From: Litorimonas taeanensis
GTDB lineage: Bacteria; Pseudomonadota; Alphaproteobacteria; Caulobacterales; Maricaulaceae
Direction: 5' to 3'
Assembly (NCBI RefSeq): GCF_003634015.1
Contig: NZ_RBII01000001.1
Coordinates: 1-64,000, forward strand
DNA: 64,000 nucleotides
In this document: positions 1-11,000 of the stretch, piece by piece
How the letters are laid out: each line of letters begins with the position of its first letter
How positions within the stretch are numbered: the stretch's first letter is position 1
Notes under the pieces: model-generated
Database searches by the model: none
Told to the model about the DNA's origin: nothing
The model's input: only the letters and a program-made list of their open reading frames with translations
Position numbers and translations under genes: made by a program

Positions 1-92
1 TGCCAATCGCCATGGAAGAGAAGCTTCGCTTCGCTATCCGTGAAGGTGGCCGTACAGTCGGCGCCGGCGTTGTCTCTAAGATTGTAGAATAG
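1..92 (+). CDS. tuf: Elongation factor Tu, C-terminal end (partial)
   Basis: Only the last 29 codons are in the window; the gene enters from the left edge and ends with TAG at 90-92. The reading frame gives the family's very conserved tail with KLRFAIREGGRTVGAGVV, part of the third beta-barrel domain of EF-Tu, the GTPase that delivers aminoacyl-tRNA to the ribosome. The following order tRNA-Trp, secE, nusG is the standard arrangement downstream of a tuf copy in proteobacteria, which supports the call. Nothing can be said about its promoter or its GTPase domain from this fragment. Confidence 0.95.
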   Translation, partial: PIAMEEKLRFAIREGGRTVGAGVVSKIVE

Positions 93-153
93 TCTAAGGA
101 AAACCATAGTGGGTCGGGATTACCCGGCCTACCGCCCGATCGGGAAGGCTTTT

Positions 154-229
154 AGGGGTGTAGCTCAGTTGGTAGAGCATCGGTCTCCAAAACCGAGGGT
201 CGTGGGTTCGAGTCCCTCCGCCCCTGCCA
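154..229 (+). tRNA. tRNA-Trp (anticodon CCA)
   Basis: A 76-nt cloverleaf including an encoded CCA end. The acceptor stem AGGGGTG pairs with CGCCCCT with one G-U. The anticodon stem TCGGT/ACCGA encloses the loop CTCCAAA with anticodon CCA, and the T loop is TTCGAGT. It sits between tuf and secE, as in many proteobacteria, and is probably cotranscribed with secE-nusG since no terminator is visible between them. Confidence 0.97.
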
Positions 230-309
230 CTCGAAAGAGCTGCCGCTCAAGGCATTTAATGACGCGAACTACATGAAAATGTGGTCTCGCGTTTTGGAGT
301 TTAAGAAGA

Positions 310-564
310 ATGGCCAAAAAACCGCCAGCAACAGCAAAGGCGCAGGGCGCCAAGGCTGATAAGGTCGCCTCTGTAGGGCCTGTCCAGTATTTAGGACAGG
401 TGCGTCAAGAGGCGCGTAAGGTGGTTTGGCCGACGTGGCGAGAGACTTTGACGACAACCATTTTGGTTATGATCATGGTTGTTTTGATGGGTATCTTCTT
501 TTTTATAGTGGACTGGGCGTTAGGTTCAGCTATCCGTGCCGTTCTTGGATTGGGAGGCGAGTAA
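310..564 (+). CDS. secE: Preprotein translocase subunit SecE
   Basis: SecE clamps the SecY channel in the inner membrane and is essential for Sec-dependent export. The 84-residue product is somewhat longer than the usual 60-65 residues of alphaproteobacterial SecE because of an Ala/Lys-rich N-terminal extension of about 25 residues. The conserved amphipathic motif EARKVVWPTWRET (about residues 37-49) precedes a single hydrophobic span (about 52-74). A GGAG lies at 296-299 and AAGAAG closer to the ATG. The gene is followed after 3 bp by nusG, the universal partner in this cluster, so the two are one transcription unit. Confidence 0.95.
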   Translation: MAKKPPATAKAQGAKADKVASVGPVQYLGQVRQEARKVVWPTWRETLTTTILVMIMVVLMGIFFFIVDWALGSAIRAVLGLGGE

Positions 565-567
565 ACC

Positions 568-1101
568 ATGGCAGCTAAATGGTATATTGTTCAGGCCTAT
601 TCCAACTTTGAAAAGCATGTTCAGAGAAATATAGAGCGCGAAGCCGAGGAGAAGGGTTTGTCCCATCTCTTTGAAGAGATTTTGGTTCCAACAGAGAGTG
701 TTGTTGAGGTTCGCAAGGGTCGCAAGGTGGAATCAGAGCGTAAATTCTTCCCGGGTTATGTTTTGGTGAAGTGTGAATTGACTGATGCGGTGCATAACTT
801 GGTTAAGAACACGCCCAAAGTGACTGGGTTTCTGGGGTCTACGACGAAACCTTTGCCTGTGAGTGAGGCTGAGGTCGCGCGTATCGTTGGCAAGATTCAA
901 GAGGGTGTCGATAGTCCGCGTCCAATGATTAATTTCGATCTTGGCGAGACTGTTAAGGTTGTTGATGGGCCGTTCCAGAGCTTTAATGGCACGGTTGAGA
1001 GTGTTGACGAGGAAAATGCACGCTTGAAAGTGCTTATCAATATATTTGGGCAGGGCACACCTGTCGAATTGAATTACACGCAGGTCGAAAAGCAGTCTTA
1101 G
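568..1101 (+). CDS. nusG: Transcription termination/antitermination factor NusG
   Basis: NusG binds the RNA polymerase clamp, promotes processivity and couples to Rho and the ribosome through its KOW domain. The product has 177 residues, the normal length. The N-terminal NGN domain starts at once (KWYIVQAYSNFEKHVQRNIE), and the C-terminal KOW domain carries ETVKVVDGPFQSFNGTVESV near residues 128-147. A GGGAGG at 552-557 precedes the ATG and lies inside the end of secE, so translation of the two is likely coupled. A 161-nt leader then separates it from rplK. Confidence 0.97.
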   Translation: MAAKWYIVQAYSNFEKHVQRNIEREAEEKGLSHLFEEILVPTESVVEVRKGRKVESERKFFPGYVLVKCELTDAVHNLVKNTPKVTGFLGSTTKPLPVSEAEVARIVGKIQEGVDSPRPMINFDLGETVKVVDGPFQSFNGTVESVDEENARLKVLINIFGQGTPVELNYTQVEKQS

Positions 1102-1262
1102 GGCGGTTTTTTACCAGCGTTTTTAGCGTTTGTGGGAGGGGGTTCTAAGTCCAGAGCTTTCCGTACCACGAACACCACATTGCAAGCGGCATGTGTCGTT
1201 TGCTCCAATCACCCCGGAATTCGGGGGCCTCTTAACCGAGGTTACACTTGAAGGAGTGGAAC
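1102..1262 (+). promoter_or_regulatory. Leader of the rplK-rplA operon
   Basis: A gene-free 161 nt between nusG and rplK. It contains a compact hairpin CCCCG-GAATT-CGGGG at 1212-1226 and ends in the Shine-Dalgarno AAGGAG at 1251-1256, six bases before the rplK ATG. L1 is known to repress the L11-L1 operon by binding its leader in other bacteria, so this is a plausible target, but I cannot match a specific L1-binding fold by eye. There is no T-run after the hairpin, so it is not a terminator. Confidence 0.35.
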
Positions 1263-1691
1263 ATGGCGAAGAAGATTCAAGGCTATATCAAGCTGACAAT
1301 CCCTGCGGGTTCAGCCAATCCATCACCGCCTCTTGGGCCTGCATTGGGTCAGCGCGGCGTGAATATCATGGAATTCGCAAAAGCATTTAATGCTAAAACG
1401 GAAGAGCTTGAAAAAGGTATTCCAACACCAACAATTATCACTGTTTATGCTGATAAAAGCTTCACTTTTGTCACAAAAACTGCGCCAGCGTCTTATTATT
1501 TGAAAAAGGCTGCGGGTGTGAAATCTGGTGGTAATAACCCTGGCCGCGAAGTTGGCGGAACTGTGACAATGGCGCAATGCCGTGAAATCGCAGAAGCTAA
1601 ACTTGTCGATTTGTCTGCAAATGATTTGGATCAAGCCACGAAAATCATTGCGGGTTCTGCGCGTTCAATGGGCTTTGAGGTTGCGGAGTAA
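1263..1691 (+). CDS. rplK: 50S ribosomal protein L11
   Basis: L11 forms the GTPase-associated centre on 23S rRNA together with L10 and L7/L12. The 142-residue product has the usual length, with the proline-rich N-terminal segment [20 protein letters not shown] followed by a C-terminal rRNA-binding domain with [16 protein letters not shown] choose the ATG at 1263 ([11 protein letters not shown]) over an in-frame ATG five codons upstream because AAGGAG at 1251-1256 is ideally spaced from it and family members begin with MAKK. The stop is followed after 4 nt by rplA, so the two are cotranscribed. Confidence 0.97.
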   Translation: MAKKIQGYIKLTIPAGSANPSPPLGPALGQRGVNIMEFAKAFNAKTEELEKGIPTPTIITVYADKSFTFVTKTAPASYYLKKAAGVKSGGNNPGREVGGTVTMAQCREIAEAKLVDLSANDLDQATKIIAGSARSMGFEVAE

Positions 1692-1695
1692 GATC

Positions 1696-2391
1696 ATGGC
1701 GAAACTAGGTAAAAGAACTCTTGCGGCGCGTTCAAACGTTGACCGCGATAAGGATTACACAGTCGCAGAGGCTGTTAAACTTGTAAAAGATAATGCAACT
1801 GCCAAATTTGATGAGACTGTTGAGGTCGCTATCAATTTGGGTGTTGACCCGCGTCACGCTGACCAAATGGTTCGCGGTGTGTGCAAGTTACCAAACGGCA
1901 CTGGGAAATCTGTGCGTGTTGCTGTTTTTGCTAAGGATGCAAAAGCGGATGAAGCACGCGCTGCAGGTGCAGATGTTGTTGGTGCTGAAGACTTGGCAGA
2001 GCAAATTCAAAGTGGCGATATGCCTTTTGAGCGTGTGATTGCTACGCCTGATATGATGCCACTTGTTGGTCGCTTGGGTAAAGTTTTGGGTCCCAAAGGC
2101 ATGATGCCGAACCCAAAGGTTGGCACAGTGACTATGGATGTTACGAAAGCTGTTGGCGACGCTAAAGGCGGTGCTGTTGAATTCCGTGTTGAAAAAGCCG
2201 GTATTGTGCATGCAGGTGTTGGTAAATCCAGCTTTGACCAAGATAAGCTTGTTGAAAATGTAAACGCGTTTTTGACGGCTATTCAAAAGTCGCGCCCATC
2301 AGGTGCTAAAGGCACATTTATGAAACGTATCACGATCAGCTCTTCTATGGGCCCAGGCGTGAAAATCGATACGTCTGACGTATCTGCATAA
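1696..2391 (+). CDS. rplA: 50S ribosomal protein L1
   Basis: L1 builds the mobile L1 stalk that helps release deacylated tRNA, and in other bacteria also represses its own operon. The 231-residue product starts [19 protein letters not shown] and carries the conserved segments [16 protein letters not shown]-like [15 protein letters not shown] (about 131-145) and the C-terminal [20 protein letters not shown]. An open frame extends further upstream inside rplK, but the start at 1696, four bases past the rplK stop, matches the family. It is followed by the long structured leader of rplJ. Confidence 0.97.
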   Translation: MAKLGKRTLAARSNVDRDKDYTVAEAVKLVKDNATAKFDETVEVAINLGVDPRHADQMVRGVCKLPNGTGKSVRVAVFAKDAKADEARAAGADVVGAEDLAEQIQSGDMPFERVIATPDMMPLVGRLGKVLGPKGMMPNPKVGTVTMDVTKAVGDAKGGAVEFRVEKAGIVHAGVGKSSFDQDKLVENVNAFLTAIQKSRPSGAKGTFMKRITISSSMGPGVKIDTSDVSA

Positions 2392-2671
2392 GAATTTGTT
2401 GTCAGGCGTTTTTAACGTCTGGCACAAAAGCTGGAAGGGGTGACCTTTCCGGTCTGTCCGAGACCACCGGTGCTCTACAAAGGTAGGGCTTAATTTCCGG
2501 CGCAGACAGAGTGAGGCTGAAATTATTGCGTGTTATCTAATACGCCTGCGTTTCAGTTCGAACCCTGTTGACCTGAAAAGGGACAGAAACTCGCTCTTTT
2601 TACCCTTGGGTGAAATGGGCACTTGTCGAACTCCGCATGGTGTGGAGTTCATTTTAACAGGGAGACCGCAA
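2392..2671 (+). promoter_or_regulatory. Probable L10 leader (rplJL autoregulatory region)
   Basis: A 280-nt gene-free region before rplJ. In other bacteria the L10-(L12)4 complex binds the rplJ leader to repress translation, and the position and length fit. Near its end is a strong hairpin: GAACTCCGCA at 2628-2637 pairs with TGTGGAGTTC at 2641-2650 (one G-U), followed by ATTTT and then the Shine-Dalgarno AGGGAG before the ATG at 2672. The hairpin could act as an attenuator or shape the ribosome site. The L10-binding kink-turn itself was not identified by eye. Confidence 0.5.
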
Positions 2672-3187
2672 ATGGACCGTTCTCAAAAAGAACACGCCGT
2701 TAAAGAACTCGAAGAGATCTTCGACGGTGCTGGCTCCGTGGTTATGGCTGCATATTCAGGCATGACCGTTGTGGAAATGGAAGAATTGCGCGCAAAGCTC
2801 CGTGAGCAAGGCGCAACATTCCGTGTTGTTAAAAATCGTTTGGCGAAAATCGCGATGAAGGGGAAACCTTTCGAAGCGGCTGGAGAGAAATTCACAGGCC
2901 CCGTAGCTATTGCTTGGGCTGACGATATGATTTCTGCGCCAAAAGTCACAGTTGAATTTGCTAAAGATTCCGATTCGTTCGAAATCATTGGTGGCTTCAT
3001 GGGTGAAGAAATCTTTGGGACTGACGGTATCGTGGCATTGTCCAAGCTACCAAGTCGCGAAGAGCTTATCGGTATGGCGGCTCAACGTCTTATCGGTCAG
3101 GCTTCCGAAGTGGCTCGTCGTCTTATGTCACAGGGCGAAGGCCTTGCTGGCGCGATCAAAGTGATCGAAGAAAAGGCTTCGGCGTAA
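2672..3187 (+). CDS. rplJ: 50S ribosomal protein L10
   Basis: L10 anchors the L7/L12 dimers of the ribosomal stalk. The 171-residue product has the normal length. It opens MDRSQKEHAVKELEEIF and has the conserved TFRVVKNRLAKIAMKG rRNA-binding segment near residue 50, ending in an Ala-rich helix that carries the L7/L12 dimers. The ATG at 2672 is chosen over an in-frame start 22 codons upstream because AGGGAG is properly spaced and the extension lies across the leader hairpin. rplL follows 55 nt downstream. Confidence 0.97.
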   Translation: MDRSQKEHAVKELEEIFDGAGSVVMAAYSGMTVVEMEELRAKLREQGATFRVVKNRLAKIAMKGKPFEAAGEKFTGPVAIAWADDMISAPKVTVEFAKDSDSFEIIGGFMGEEIFGTDGIVALSKLPSREELIGMAAQRLIGQASEVARRLMSQGEGLAGAIKVIEEKASA

Positions 3188-3242
3188 CAACAACTTTCAT
3201 TCTCGCAAAATTTCGAACTGAAAACCTTAAAAGGAAACTAAA

Positions 3243-3611
3243 ATGGCTGATGTAAAAAAGCTAGCTGATGAGCTGATGGGTCTAACTATCCTCGAAGCAA
3301 AAGAACTAAACGACATTCTCGAAGAAAATGGCATTAAAGCCGCTGCAGCTGTTGCTGTTGCTGGCCCTGCTGCTGATGGCGGCGCTGCTGCTGAAGCAAA
3401 AACTGACTTCGACGTTGTCATGACTTCATTCGGTGGCAATAAAATTGCTGTCATTAAAGAAGTCCGCGGTATTACAGGTCTTGGCCTGAAAGAAGCTAAA
3501 GAACTCGTCGAAGGCGCGCCTAAGGCCGTTAAAGAGGGTGTTCCAGAAGCTGAAGCTAACGACATCAAAGAAAAGCTTGAAGCTGCTGGCGCAACTGTCG
3601 AGCTTAAGTAA
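3243..3611 (+). CDS. rplL: 50S ribosomal protein L7/L12
   Basis: L7/L12 is the multicopy stalk protein that recruits translational GTPases. The 122-residue product shows the dimerising N-terminal helices (residues 1-33), an Ala/Gly hinge (about 34-52) and the globular C-terminal domain with [20 protein letters not shown] that contacts EF-Tu and EF-G. AAAAGGAAAC just upstream serves as ribosome site. A 196-nt leader with a strong hairpin separates it from rpoB, and no terminator is seen, so rplJL and rpoBC are probably linked transcriptionally. Confidence 0.97.
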   Translation: MADVKKLADELMGLTILEAKELNDILEENGIKAAAAVAVAGPAADGGAAAEAKTDFDVVMTSFGGNKIAVIKEVRGITGLGLKEAKELVEGAPKAVKEGVPEAEANDIKEKLEAAGATVELK

Positions 3612-3625
3612 TCTTTTGATTATTC

Positions 3626-3668
3626 GGTCCGGGTTTGGTTATTTCAATGAAATAACTGATCTCGGGCC
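3626..3668 (+). promoter_or_regulatory. Two-part stem-loop in the rplL-rpoB intergenic region
   Basis: GTTATTTC at 3638-3645 pairs perfectly with GAAATAAC at 3649-3656 across an AAT loop. Outside it GGTCCG (3626-3631) pairs with CGGGCC (3663-3668) with one G-U, giving an interrupted long stem. No T-run follows. In E. coli the same interval holds an attenuator and an RNase III processing site, so this element may set the rplL:rpoB transcript ratio. That function is inferred from position only. Confidence 0.55.
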
Positions 3669-3807
3669 ACACTCTTTTTGATTTGTAGAGTGAACAAATC
3701 ATCTGGTGAAAGCAGATAAAAACTTTCAAAGATTTTTGAAGGGTAGGACGTAATGCGGGACTGCAGCCCGCGTCACATAACCTGCCCCAAAGCAGAAGGT
3801 GTCTTTG

Positions 3808-6800
3808 ATGTCGCTTACATTCACGGGTAAAAAACGTATTCGTAAAAGTTTTGGTCGTATTCCAGAAGTGGTGCGCATGCCAAACTTGATCGAGGTTCAA
3901 AAAAGTTCTTACGATCAATTCCTCCAGAAAAGCATAGAGCAGGCCGATCGCGGTAAAGACGAGGGCATGAACGGCGTGTTCAACTCCGTTTTCCCTGTCC
4001 GTGATTTTTCTGATCGCGCTGTATTGGAATATGTCTCATTCGAATTTGAGACGCCAAAATTTGATGAAGAAGAATGTCAACAGCGTGACATTACATTCGC
4101 TGCGCCGCTCAAGGTCAAAATGCGTCTTGTCGTATTTGATATTGATGATGATACAGGCGCGCGCTCAGTTAAAGACATCAAAGAGCAAGACGTCTATATG
4201 GGTGATATCCCTTTAATGACGGATAAAGGTACGTTTATCGTAAACGGAACGGAGCGCGTTATCGTGTCTCAGATGCACCGTTCACCGGGCGTATTTTTCA
4301 GCCATGATAAAGGTAAAGGCCATAGTTCAGGCAAATTCCTATTCTCTGCTCGCATTATTCCTTATCGCGGTTCGTGGCTTGATTTCGAATTTGATGCTAA
4401 AGACATTCTCTATGCACGTATTGACCGCCGTCGTAAATTGCCGGCGACGACTGTTCTTTATGCTCTGGGAATGAGCAAGGAAGATATTCTGGCTGAGTAT
4501 TACGAAGCTATCGAATTTAAATTCGATAAACAGACAAGTGGTTGGCTTCGTCCGTTTAATCCCGAAGATTACCGCGGCGCGAAATTGCTTCGTGATTTGG
4601 TGGATGCCAAAACTGGCGAGGTTGTTGCGCCTTCTGGCCGTAAGCTTACGAAACGCGGCGCCAAGAAATTGGCTGATGATGGTTTGAAAAACATCCTTAT
4701 CTCTAATGAGGAAATGTCAGAGCGCTTTGCTGCCGAAGATATTGTAAATACATCTACGGGTCAGATTTACGCCGAAGCGGGTGATGAGCTATCCCTTGAA
4801 GCGATGGAATTAATTGCAGAGGCGGGTATCACTGAGATTTCTGTTCTGAACATCGATTATGTTAATGTCGGTCCTTATATCCGTAACACATTAGCGGCTG
4901 ATAAAAATGAGACACGCGAAGGTGCGCTTGTTGATATTTACCGCGTGATGCGTCCGGGCGAGCCGCCCACAGCAGAAGCTGCGGAAGATCTGTTCAATTC
5001 ACTCTTCTTTGATAATGAGCGTTACGACTTGTCTGCCGTTGGCCGCGTGAAAATGAATCTTCGCATGAACATGGAAGATGTTGGCGACGAAATCCGTGTC
5101 CTTCGGAAAGAAGACATTTTGGCTGTTGTCGATACATTGACCAAATTGAAAGACGGTATTGGCTCTATCGATGATATTGATAACCTAGGTAACCGCCGTG
5201 TCCGTTCTGTTGGTGAATTGATGCAGAACCAATACCGTATTGGTTTGCTCCGCATGGAACGCGCCATTAAAGAGCGTATGCAGTCAGTTGATATTGAAAC
5301 TGTCATGCCGCATGACCTTATCAATGCTAAACCTGCTGCGGCTGTTGTACGTGAATTCTTTGGTAGTTCGCAGTTGTCACAGTTCATGGACCAAACAAAC
5401 CCTCTTTCAGAGATTACGCATAAACGTCGTCTTTCTGCGCTTGGGCCGGGCGGTCTTACACGCGAACGTGCAGGTTTTGAGGTCCGCGATGTTCACCCAA
5501 CGCATTATGGTCGTATTTGTCCAATTGAAACGCCCGAAGGGCCAAACATTGGTTTGATTAACTCTCTCGCTACACATGCGCGCGTGAATAAATATGGTTT
5601 CATTGAAAGCCCATATCGTAAAATTAATAACGGTAAATTGACAAACGAAGTCGTTTATCTTTCTGCAATGGAAGAGGCGCGTTATACCGTGGCTCAGGCC
5701 AACGCGGAAATTAATGACAAAGATGAGCTGGCCTCTGATTTCGTGACCTGTCGTGTAAACGGCGACGTGACATTGATTGCTAAAGAAGATGTTGATTTCA
5801 TTGACGTTTCACCAAAGCAGCTCGTCTCTGTCGCGGCGGCGCTTATTCCTTTCTTGGAAAATGATGATGCGAACCGTGCTTTGATGGGATCAAACATGAT
5901 GCGTCAGGCTGTGCCATTGCTTAAGGCTGAAGCGCCTTTGGTCGGTACAGGTATGGAATCTGTTGTGGCGCTTGATTCTGGTGCGACTGTTGCGGCGAAA
6001 CGTGAGGGTATTGTCGAGCAAGTTGACGCCGAACGTATTGTTGTTAGGGCGACAAAGGAAACAGATTTGAAGAAATCTGGCGTGGATATTTACAACTTGT
6101 TGAAATTCCAACGCTCAAACCAGTCGACCTGTATTAACCAGCGTCCGCTTGTGAAAGTTGGCGATATTGTCAAGGCTGGTGATATTATCGCAGATGGTCC
6201 TTCGACAGATCTTGGCGAATTGGCTTTGGGTAAAAACGTCCTTGTCGCGTTTATGCCTTGGAATGGTTATAACTTCGAAGACTCGATTTTGATTTCAGAA
6301 CGTATTGTGCGTGATGATGTTTACACATCTCTCCACATTGAAGAGTTCTCAATCATGGCCCGCGATACCAAGCTTGGCCCTGAAGAAATTACACGTGACA
6401 TTCCAAATGTCGGTGAAGAAGCGCTTCGCAATTTGGATGAAGCCGGGATTGTAGCGGTTGGCGCCGAAGTGCATGCGGGTGATATTCTGGTCGGTAAGGT
6501 TACGCCAAAAGGCGAAAGCCCAATGACTCCAGAAGAGAAACTTCTTCGGGCTATCTTTGGCGAGAAAGCCTCAGACGTTCGCGATACATCTATGAAGCTG
6601 TCACCAGGTGCCTCTGGTACTGTTGTTGAGGTTCGTGTCTTTAACCGTCACGGTGTTGATAAAGATGAGCGCGCGATGCAAATCGAACGCGAAGAGATTG
6701 AAAGCCTCGGTAAAGACCGTGATGACGAACTCTCTATCCTAGAGCGCTCAATTTATGACTCAGTCATGAAGACGTTGATGGGTAAAAACGCTGTTTCTGG

Positions 6801-7893
6801 TCCTCGCGGATTTAAGAAAGGGCCTGTCACAGAAGAAACACTTAATGATATTCCGCGCTCTGATTGGTGGCGTATCGGTGTTGATGATGAGAAAGCCATT
6901 GGCGAACTCGAAGCCCTAAAAGAACAGTATGATTCTTCTAAGGCCCGTCTTGATGCCCGTTTTGAGGACAAAGTCGACAAGCTTCAGCGTGGTGATGAAT
7001 TACCGCCTGGTGTTATGAAGATGGTCAAAGTGTTTGTCGCGGTGAAGCGTAAGCTTCAGCCTGGTGATAAAATGGCCGGTCGTCACGGTAACAAAGGTGT
7101 TATTTCTAAGATTAACCCAATCGAAGACATGCCATTCCTTGATGACGGTACAGCTGTCGACATCGTGTTGAACCCATTGGGCGTTCCATCACGCATGAAC
7201 GTCGGACAAATTCTTGAAACCCATTTGGGTTGGGCTTGTTCCGGTGTCGGGAAAATGATCGATAATGCGCTAGAGCAATATAAAGCCGATGGCAAAATCG
7301 AAGACCTTCGCGGAACCCTTCAACACGCTTATGGCGAAGGTGAAGAAATTCCTGAAAAGAATGAAGACATTCTTGAGCTTGCTGGCAACCTCACCAAAGG
7401 TGTGCCGATTGCGACGCCTGTCTTTGATGGTGCCCGTGAACCTGATATTGTAAAAATGCTTGAAAAAGCCGGTCTTCACAGTTCAGGTCAGGTTTCACTT
7501 TATGATGGCCGTACAGGTGAGAAATTCACCCGTCAGGTAACGGTTGGTTATAAATATCTTCTGAAACTCCACCATTTGGTTGACGATAAGATCCATGCCC
7601 GTTCAATCGGCCCATACTCGCTTGTTACGCAGCAACCGCTGGGTGGTAAGGCGCAGTTCGGTGGACAGCGCTTTGGTGAGATGGAAGTCTGGGCTCTTGA
7701 AGCTTATGGCGCGGCTTATACGCTTCAAGAAATGCTGACTGTGAAATCAGATGACGTTGCGGGCCGGACTAAAGTTTATGAATCTATCGTCCGTGGTGAT
7801 GATGGTTTCGAAGCTGGTATCCCAGAAAGCTTTAACGTCTTGGTCAAAGAGATCCGATCTCTCGGTCTAAATATCGAGCTGACAAACGGCTAA
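3808..7893 (+). CDS. rpoB: DNA-directed RNA polymerase subunit beta
   Basis: The beta subunit forms one pincer of RNA polymerase and much of the active-site channel. The 1361-residue product is full length. The rifampicin pocket (about residues 519-600) is wild type in appearance: [16 protein letters not shown] is followed by [20 protein letters not shown], so no resistance substitution is evident. The C-terminal part includes [21 protein letters not shown] use the ATG at 3808 ([14 protein letters not shown]) rather than an in-frame GTG at 3799, because the GTG overlaps the AGAAGG ribosome site that is well spaced for 3808. rpoC follows after 132 nt. Confidence 0.98.
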   Translation: MSLTFTGKKRIRKSFGRIPEVVRMPNLIEVQKSSYDQFLQKSIEQADRGKDEGMNGVFNSVFPVRDFSDRAVLEYVSFEFETPKFDEEECQQRDITFAAPLKVKMRLVVFDIDDDTGARSVKDIKEQDVYMGDIPLMTDKGTFIVNGTERVIVSQMHRSPGVFFSHDKGKGHSSGKFLFSARIIPYRGSWLDFEFDAKDILYARIDRRRKLPATTVLYALGMSKEDILAEYYEAIEFKFDKQTSGWLRPFNPEDYRGAKLLRDLVDAKTGEVVAPSGRKLTKRGAKKLADDGLKNILISNEEMSERFAAEDIVNTSTGQIYAEAGDELSLEAMELIAEAGITEISVLNIDYVNVGPYIRNTLAADKNETREGALVDIYRVMRPGEPPTAEAAEDLFNSLFFDNERYDLSAVGRVKMNLRMNMEDVGDEIRVLRKEDILAVVDTLTKLKDGIGSIDDIDNLGNRRVRSVGELMQNQYRIGLLRMERAIKERMQSVDIETVMPHDLINAKPAAAVVREFFGSSQLSQFMDQTNPLSEITHKRRLSALGPGGLTRERAGFEVRDVHPTHYGRICPIETPEGPNIGLINSLATHARVNKYGFIESPYRKINNGKLTNEVVYLSAMEEARYTVAQANAEINDKDELASDFVTCRVNGDVTLIAKEDVDFIDVSPKQLVSVAAALIPFLENDDANRALMGSNMMRQAVPLLKAEAPLVGTGMESVVALDSGATVAAKREGIVEQVDAERIVVRATKETDLKKSGVDIYNLLKFQRSNQSTCINQRPLVKVGDIVKAGDIIADGPSTDLGELALGKNVLVAFMPWNGYNFEDSILISERIVRDDVYTSLHIEEFSIMARDTKLGPEEITRDIPNVGEEALRNLDEAGIVAVGAEVHAGDILVGKVTPKGESPMTPEEKLLRAIFGEKASDVRDTSMKLSPGASGTVVEVRVFNRHGVDKDERAMQIEREEIESLGKDRDDELSILERSIYDSVMKTLMGKNAVSGPRGFKKGPVTEETLNDIPRSDWWRIGVDDEKAIGELEALKEQYDSSKARLDARFEDKVDKLQRGDELPPGVMKMVKVFVAVKRKLQPGDKMAGRHGNKGVISKINPIEDMPFLDDGTAVDIVLNPLGVPSRMNVGQILETHLGWACSGVGKMIDNALEQYKADGKIEDLRGTLQHAYGEGEEIPEKNEDILELAGNLTKGVPIATPVFDGAREPDIVKMLEKAGLHSSGQVSLYDGRTGEKFTRQVTVGYKYLLKLHHLVDDKIHARSIGPYSLVTQQPLGGKAQFGGQRFGEMEVWALEAYGAAYTLQEMLTVKSDDVAGRTKVYESIVRGDDGFEAGIPESFNVLVKEIRSLGLNIELTNG

Positions 7894-7941
7894 AACTTAA
7901 AACAGGGCAGGGGTGTTGACATCCCTGCTATCCTGCGAGGC

Positions 7942-7967
7942 GACTCAACACATTATGTGTTATAGTC
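7942..7967 (+). promoter_or_regulatory. Stem-loop between rpoB and rpoC
   Basis: AACACA (7947-7952) and TGTGTT (7956-7961) form a perfect six-base-pair stem with a TTA loop. It is extended beyond a small internal loop by GACT (7942-7945) with AGTC (7964-7967). It lies 58 nt before the rpoC start and has no T-run, so termination is unlikely. An mRNA-processing or translational role is possible but unproven. Confidence 0.4.
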
Positions 7968-8025
7968 ACCATAAGAATTTCTCGGGAGACCGGACGCGGC
8001 CCTCCCAAACTGAAAGGAAAATCCC

Positions 8026-11000
8026 ATGAACCAAGAGGTCATGAACATTTTCAACCCTGCGCAAGAAGGTCCAACCTTTGACCGCATCCGTATTTCACTC
8101 GCTTCGCCAGAGAAAATTCTCTCTTGGTCATTCGGTGAAATCCGTAAGCCTGAAACCATTAACTACCGTACGTTTAAACCTGAAAAAGATGGTCTATTCT
8201 GTGCCCGTATCTTTGGCCCGGTCAAAGATTACGAATGTCTATGCGGTAAATATAAGCGCATGAAGTATAAAGGCGTCGTTTGCGAAAAATGCGGCGTTGA
8301 AGTGACGGTTACGCGCGTTCGTCGTGAACGTATGGGCCATATTGAATTGGCTGCACCTGTTGCGCATATTTGGTTCTTGAAATCACTCCCCTCGCGTATT
8401 TCAACAATGCTCAATATGACACTGAAAGAAGTCGAGCGCGTCCTTTATTTCGAAAGCTATGTTGTTACAGAGCCAGGGTTGACGTCTCTAACAGAGCGCC
8501 AAATCCTCTCAGAAGAAGAGTTTATCGACGCACAAGCTGAGTTCGGTGAAGACAGCTTCACGGCCGGTATCGGCGCCGAAGCAGTTCGCGACATGCTTAT
8601 CAATCTCGACCTCGAAGCCGAAGTTGAGCGTACGCGTTTCGACATGACCGAAACGGGCTCTGAACTAAAACTGAAAAAGTACTCAAAGCGTTTGAAACTG
8701 CTTGAGGCCTTTATTCAATCTGGCAACCGTCCGGAATGGATGATTATGACGGTTGTTCCGGTCATTCCGCCAGAGCTTCGTCCTCTTGTGCCGCTAGATG
8801 GTGGCCGTTTTGCTACGTCTGATTTGAACGATCTATATCGCCGCGTTATCAACCGTAACAACCGTTTGAAGCGTTTGATTGAGCTTCGCGCACCTGACAT
8901 CATCATTCGTAATGAAAAGCGGATGTTGCAAGAATCTGTTGATGCCTTGTTTGATAATGGCCGTCGTGGCCGTGTGATTACCGGCGCAAATAAGCGTCCG
9001 CTAAAATCTATGTCAGACATGCTGAAAGGTAAGCAGGGGCGTTTCCGTCAAAACTTGCTGGGTAAACGTGTGGATTATTCTGGACGTTCCGTAATTGTGG
9101 TTGGTCCTGAACTAAAGCTTCATGAATGTGGCCTGCCCAAGAAAATGGCTTTGGAATTATTCAAACCATTTATCTATGCGCGCCTAGACGCCAAAGGTCT
9201 GTCTGGCACTGTTAAACAGTCCAAGAAACTCGTTGAAAAAGAACGTCCCGAAGTATGGGATATTCTAGACGAAGTTATTCGTGAACATCCGGTTTTACTT
9301 AACCGCGCGCCAACACTCCATAGATTGGGCATTCAAGCGTTTGAACCGAAACTAACCGAAGGTAAGGCTATCCGTCTTCACCCGCTCGTTTGTGCGGCGT
9401 TTAACGCTGACTTTGATGGCGACCAAATGGCGGTTCACGTCCCGCTCTCTATCGAAGCGCAATTAGAAGCGCGCGTATTGATGATGTCGACGAACAACAT
9501 CCTTTCTCCTGCGAATGGTAAGCCAATTATCGTTCCTTCACAGGATATCGTTTTGGGACTGTATTACATGTCCCTTATGCGTGATGGTGAAAAAGGCGAA
9601 GGCATGATGTTTGCCAATATTGAAGAAGTCGAAGCGGCTCTTGATAATGGTCATGTGTCTATTCACTCTAAGATTAAAGGGCGTTTCCCTGTTACCGCAG
9701 AAGACGGCACAATCTCTTATGAAGTTGCAGAAACATGCCCAGGGCGTTTGAAGCTCGCAGAATTTTTGCCGAAACATCCGCTTATTCCATATTCCGTCAT
9801 CAATAAAACTTTGACGAAGAAAGAAATCGGAAAATTAATCGATACGGTTTACCGTCACGGTGGTCAGAAGGCGACAGTCATTTTTGCTGATAAAATGATG
9901 GGGCTAGGTTTCCGCGAAGCGGCGAAAGCGGGTATTTCTTTCGGTAAAGATGACATGGTTATCCCTGATACGAAATATACACTGGTGAATGAAACTCAGG
10001 ACCTCGTTTCTGACTTTGAACAGCAATATGCTGACGGTCTTATTACTAAGGGCGAAAAATATAACAAAGTTGTCGACGCTTGGTCAAAATGTACTGACAA
10101 AGTAGCGGACGCTATGATGGGCGAGGCCGCGCGTGAGCGTAAGGTTATCAACTCGATCTTCATGATGGCGGACTCTGGTGCTCGGGGTTCGAAAAACCAA
10201 ATGAAACAGCTTGCGGGTATGCGCGGGTTGATGGCGAAACCGTCAGGTGAGATTATCGAAACACCGATTACAGCAAACTTTAAAGAAGGCCTGTCGGTTC
10301 TTGATTACTTTAACTCGACCCATGGTGCTCGTAAGGGTCTAGCTGATACTGCGCTTAAAACCGCGAACTCAGGTTACCTTACACGTCGCCTCGTTGACGT
10401 TGCTCAAGATTGTATCGTTACAGAACAGGATTGCGGAACAGAACAAGGTATCGAACTTAAGCCTGTTGTTGATAGTGGTGAAGTTGTTGTCTCTCTTGGT
10501 GAACGGACATTAGGCCGGACATTAGCAGAAGATATTCAAGACCCACGGACAGGTGATTTGCTATATCCAGCCAATACTTATGTTGACGAAGATATTGCAG
10601 CCGAAATTGATGCTTCTGGTCTACAAGAACTCCGTGTTCGTAGCCCGCTGACATGTGAAACTGTCACGGGTATCTGCGCCACATGTTATGGCCGTGATTT
10701 GGCCCGTGGTACCAAAGTCAATATGGGCGAAGCTGTCGGTGTTATCGCGGCGCAGTCCATTGGCGAACCGGGTACACAGCTCACCATGCGGACATTCCAT
10801 ATTGGTGGTACGGCGTCTGTATCGGATAAATCTGTTATTGAATCATCGAATGAAGGTACAATTCAGTATAATTCAGAAGATGTCATTGCTGCGGGCAAAA
10901 CCTATATTGCCAAAGCGCGTAAGCTCGAATTCTCTATCGTCAATAAAGACGGAAAAGAGCTCGAAATGCACAAAGTTGATTATGGTACACGCTTAACATT

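Noticed and set aside
1212-1226. CCCCG-GAATT-CGGGG hairpin as a terminator after nusG
   Set aside because: No T-run follows and it lies just before the rplK ribosome site, so a leader role is more likely.
1130-1390. Open frame overlapping the rplK leader and start
   Set aside because: It overlaps rplK in another frame, has an arbitrary amino-acid composition, and the leader hairpin lies in it.
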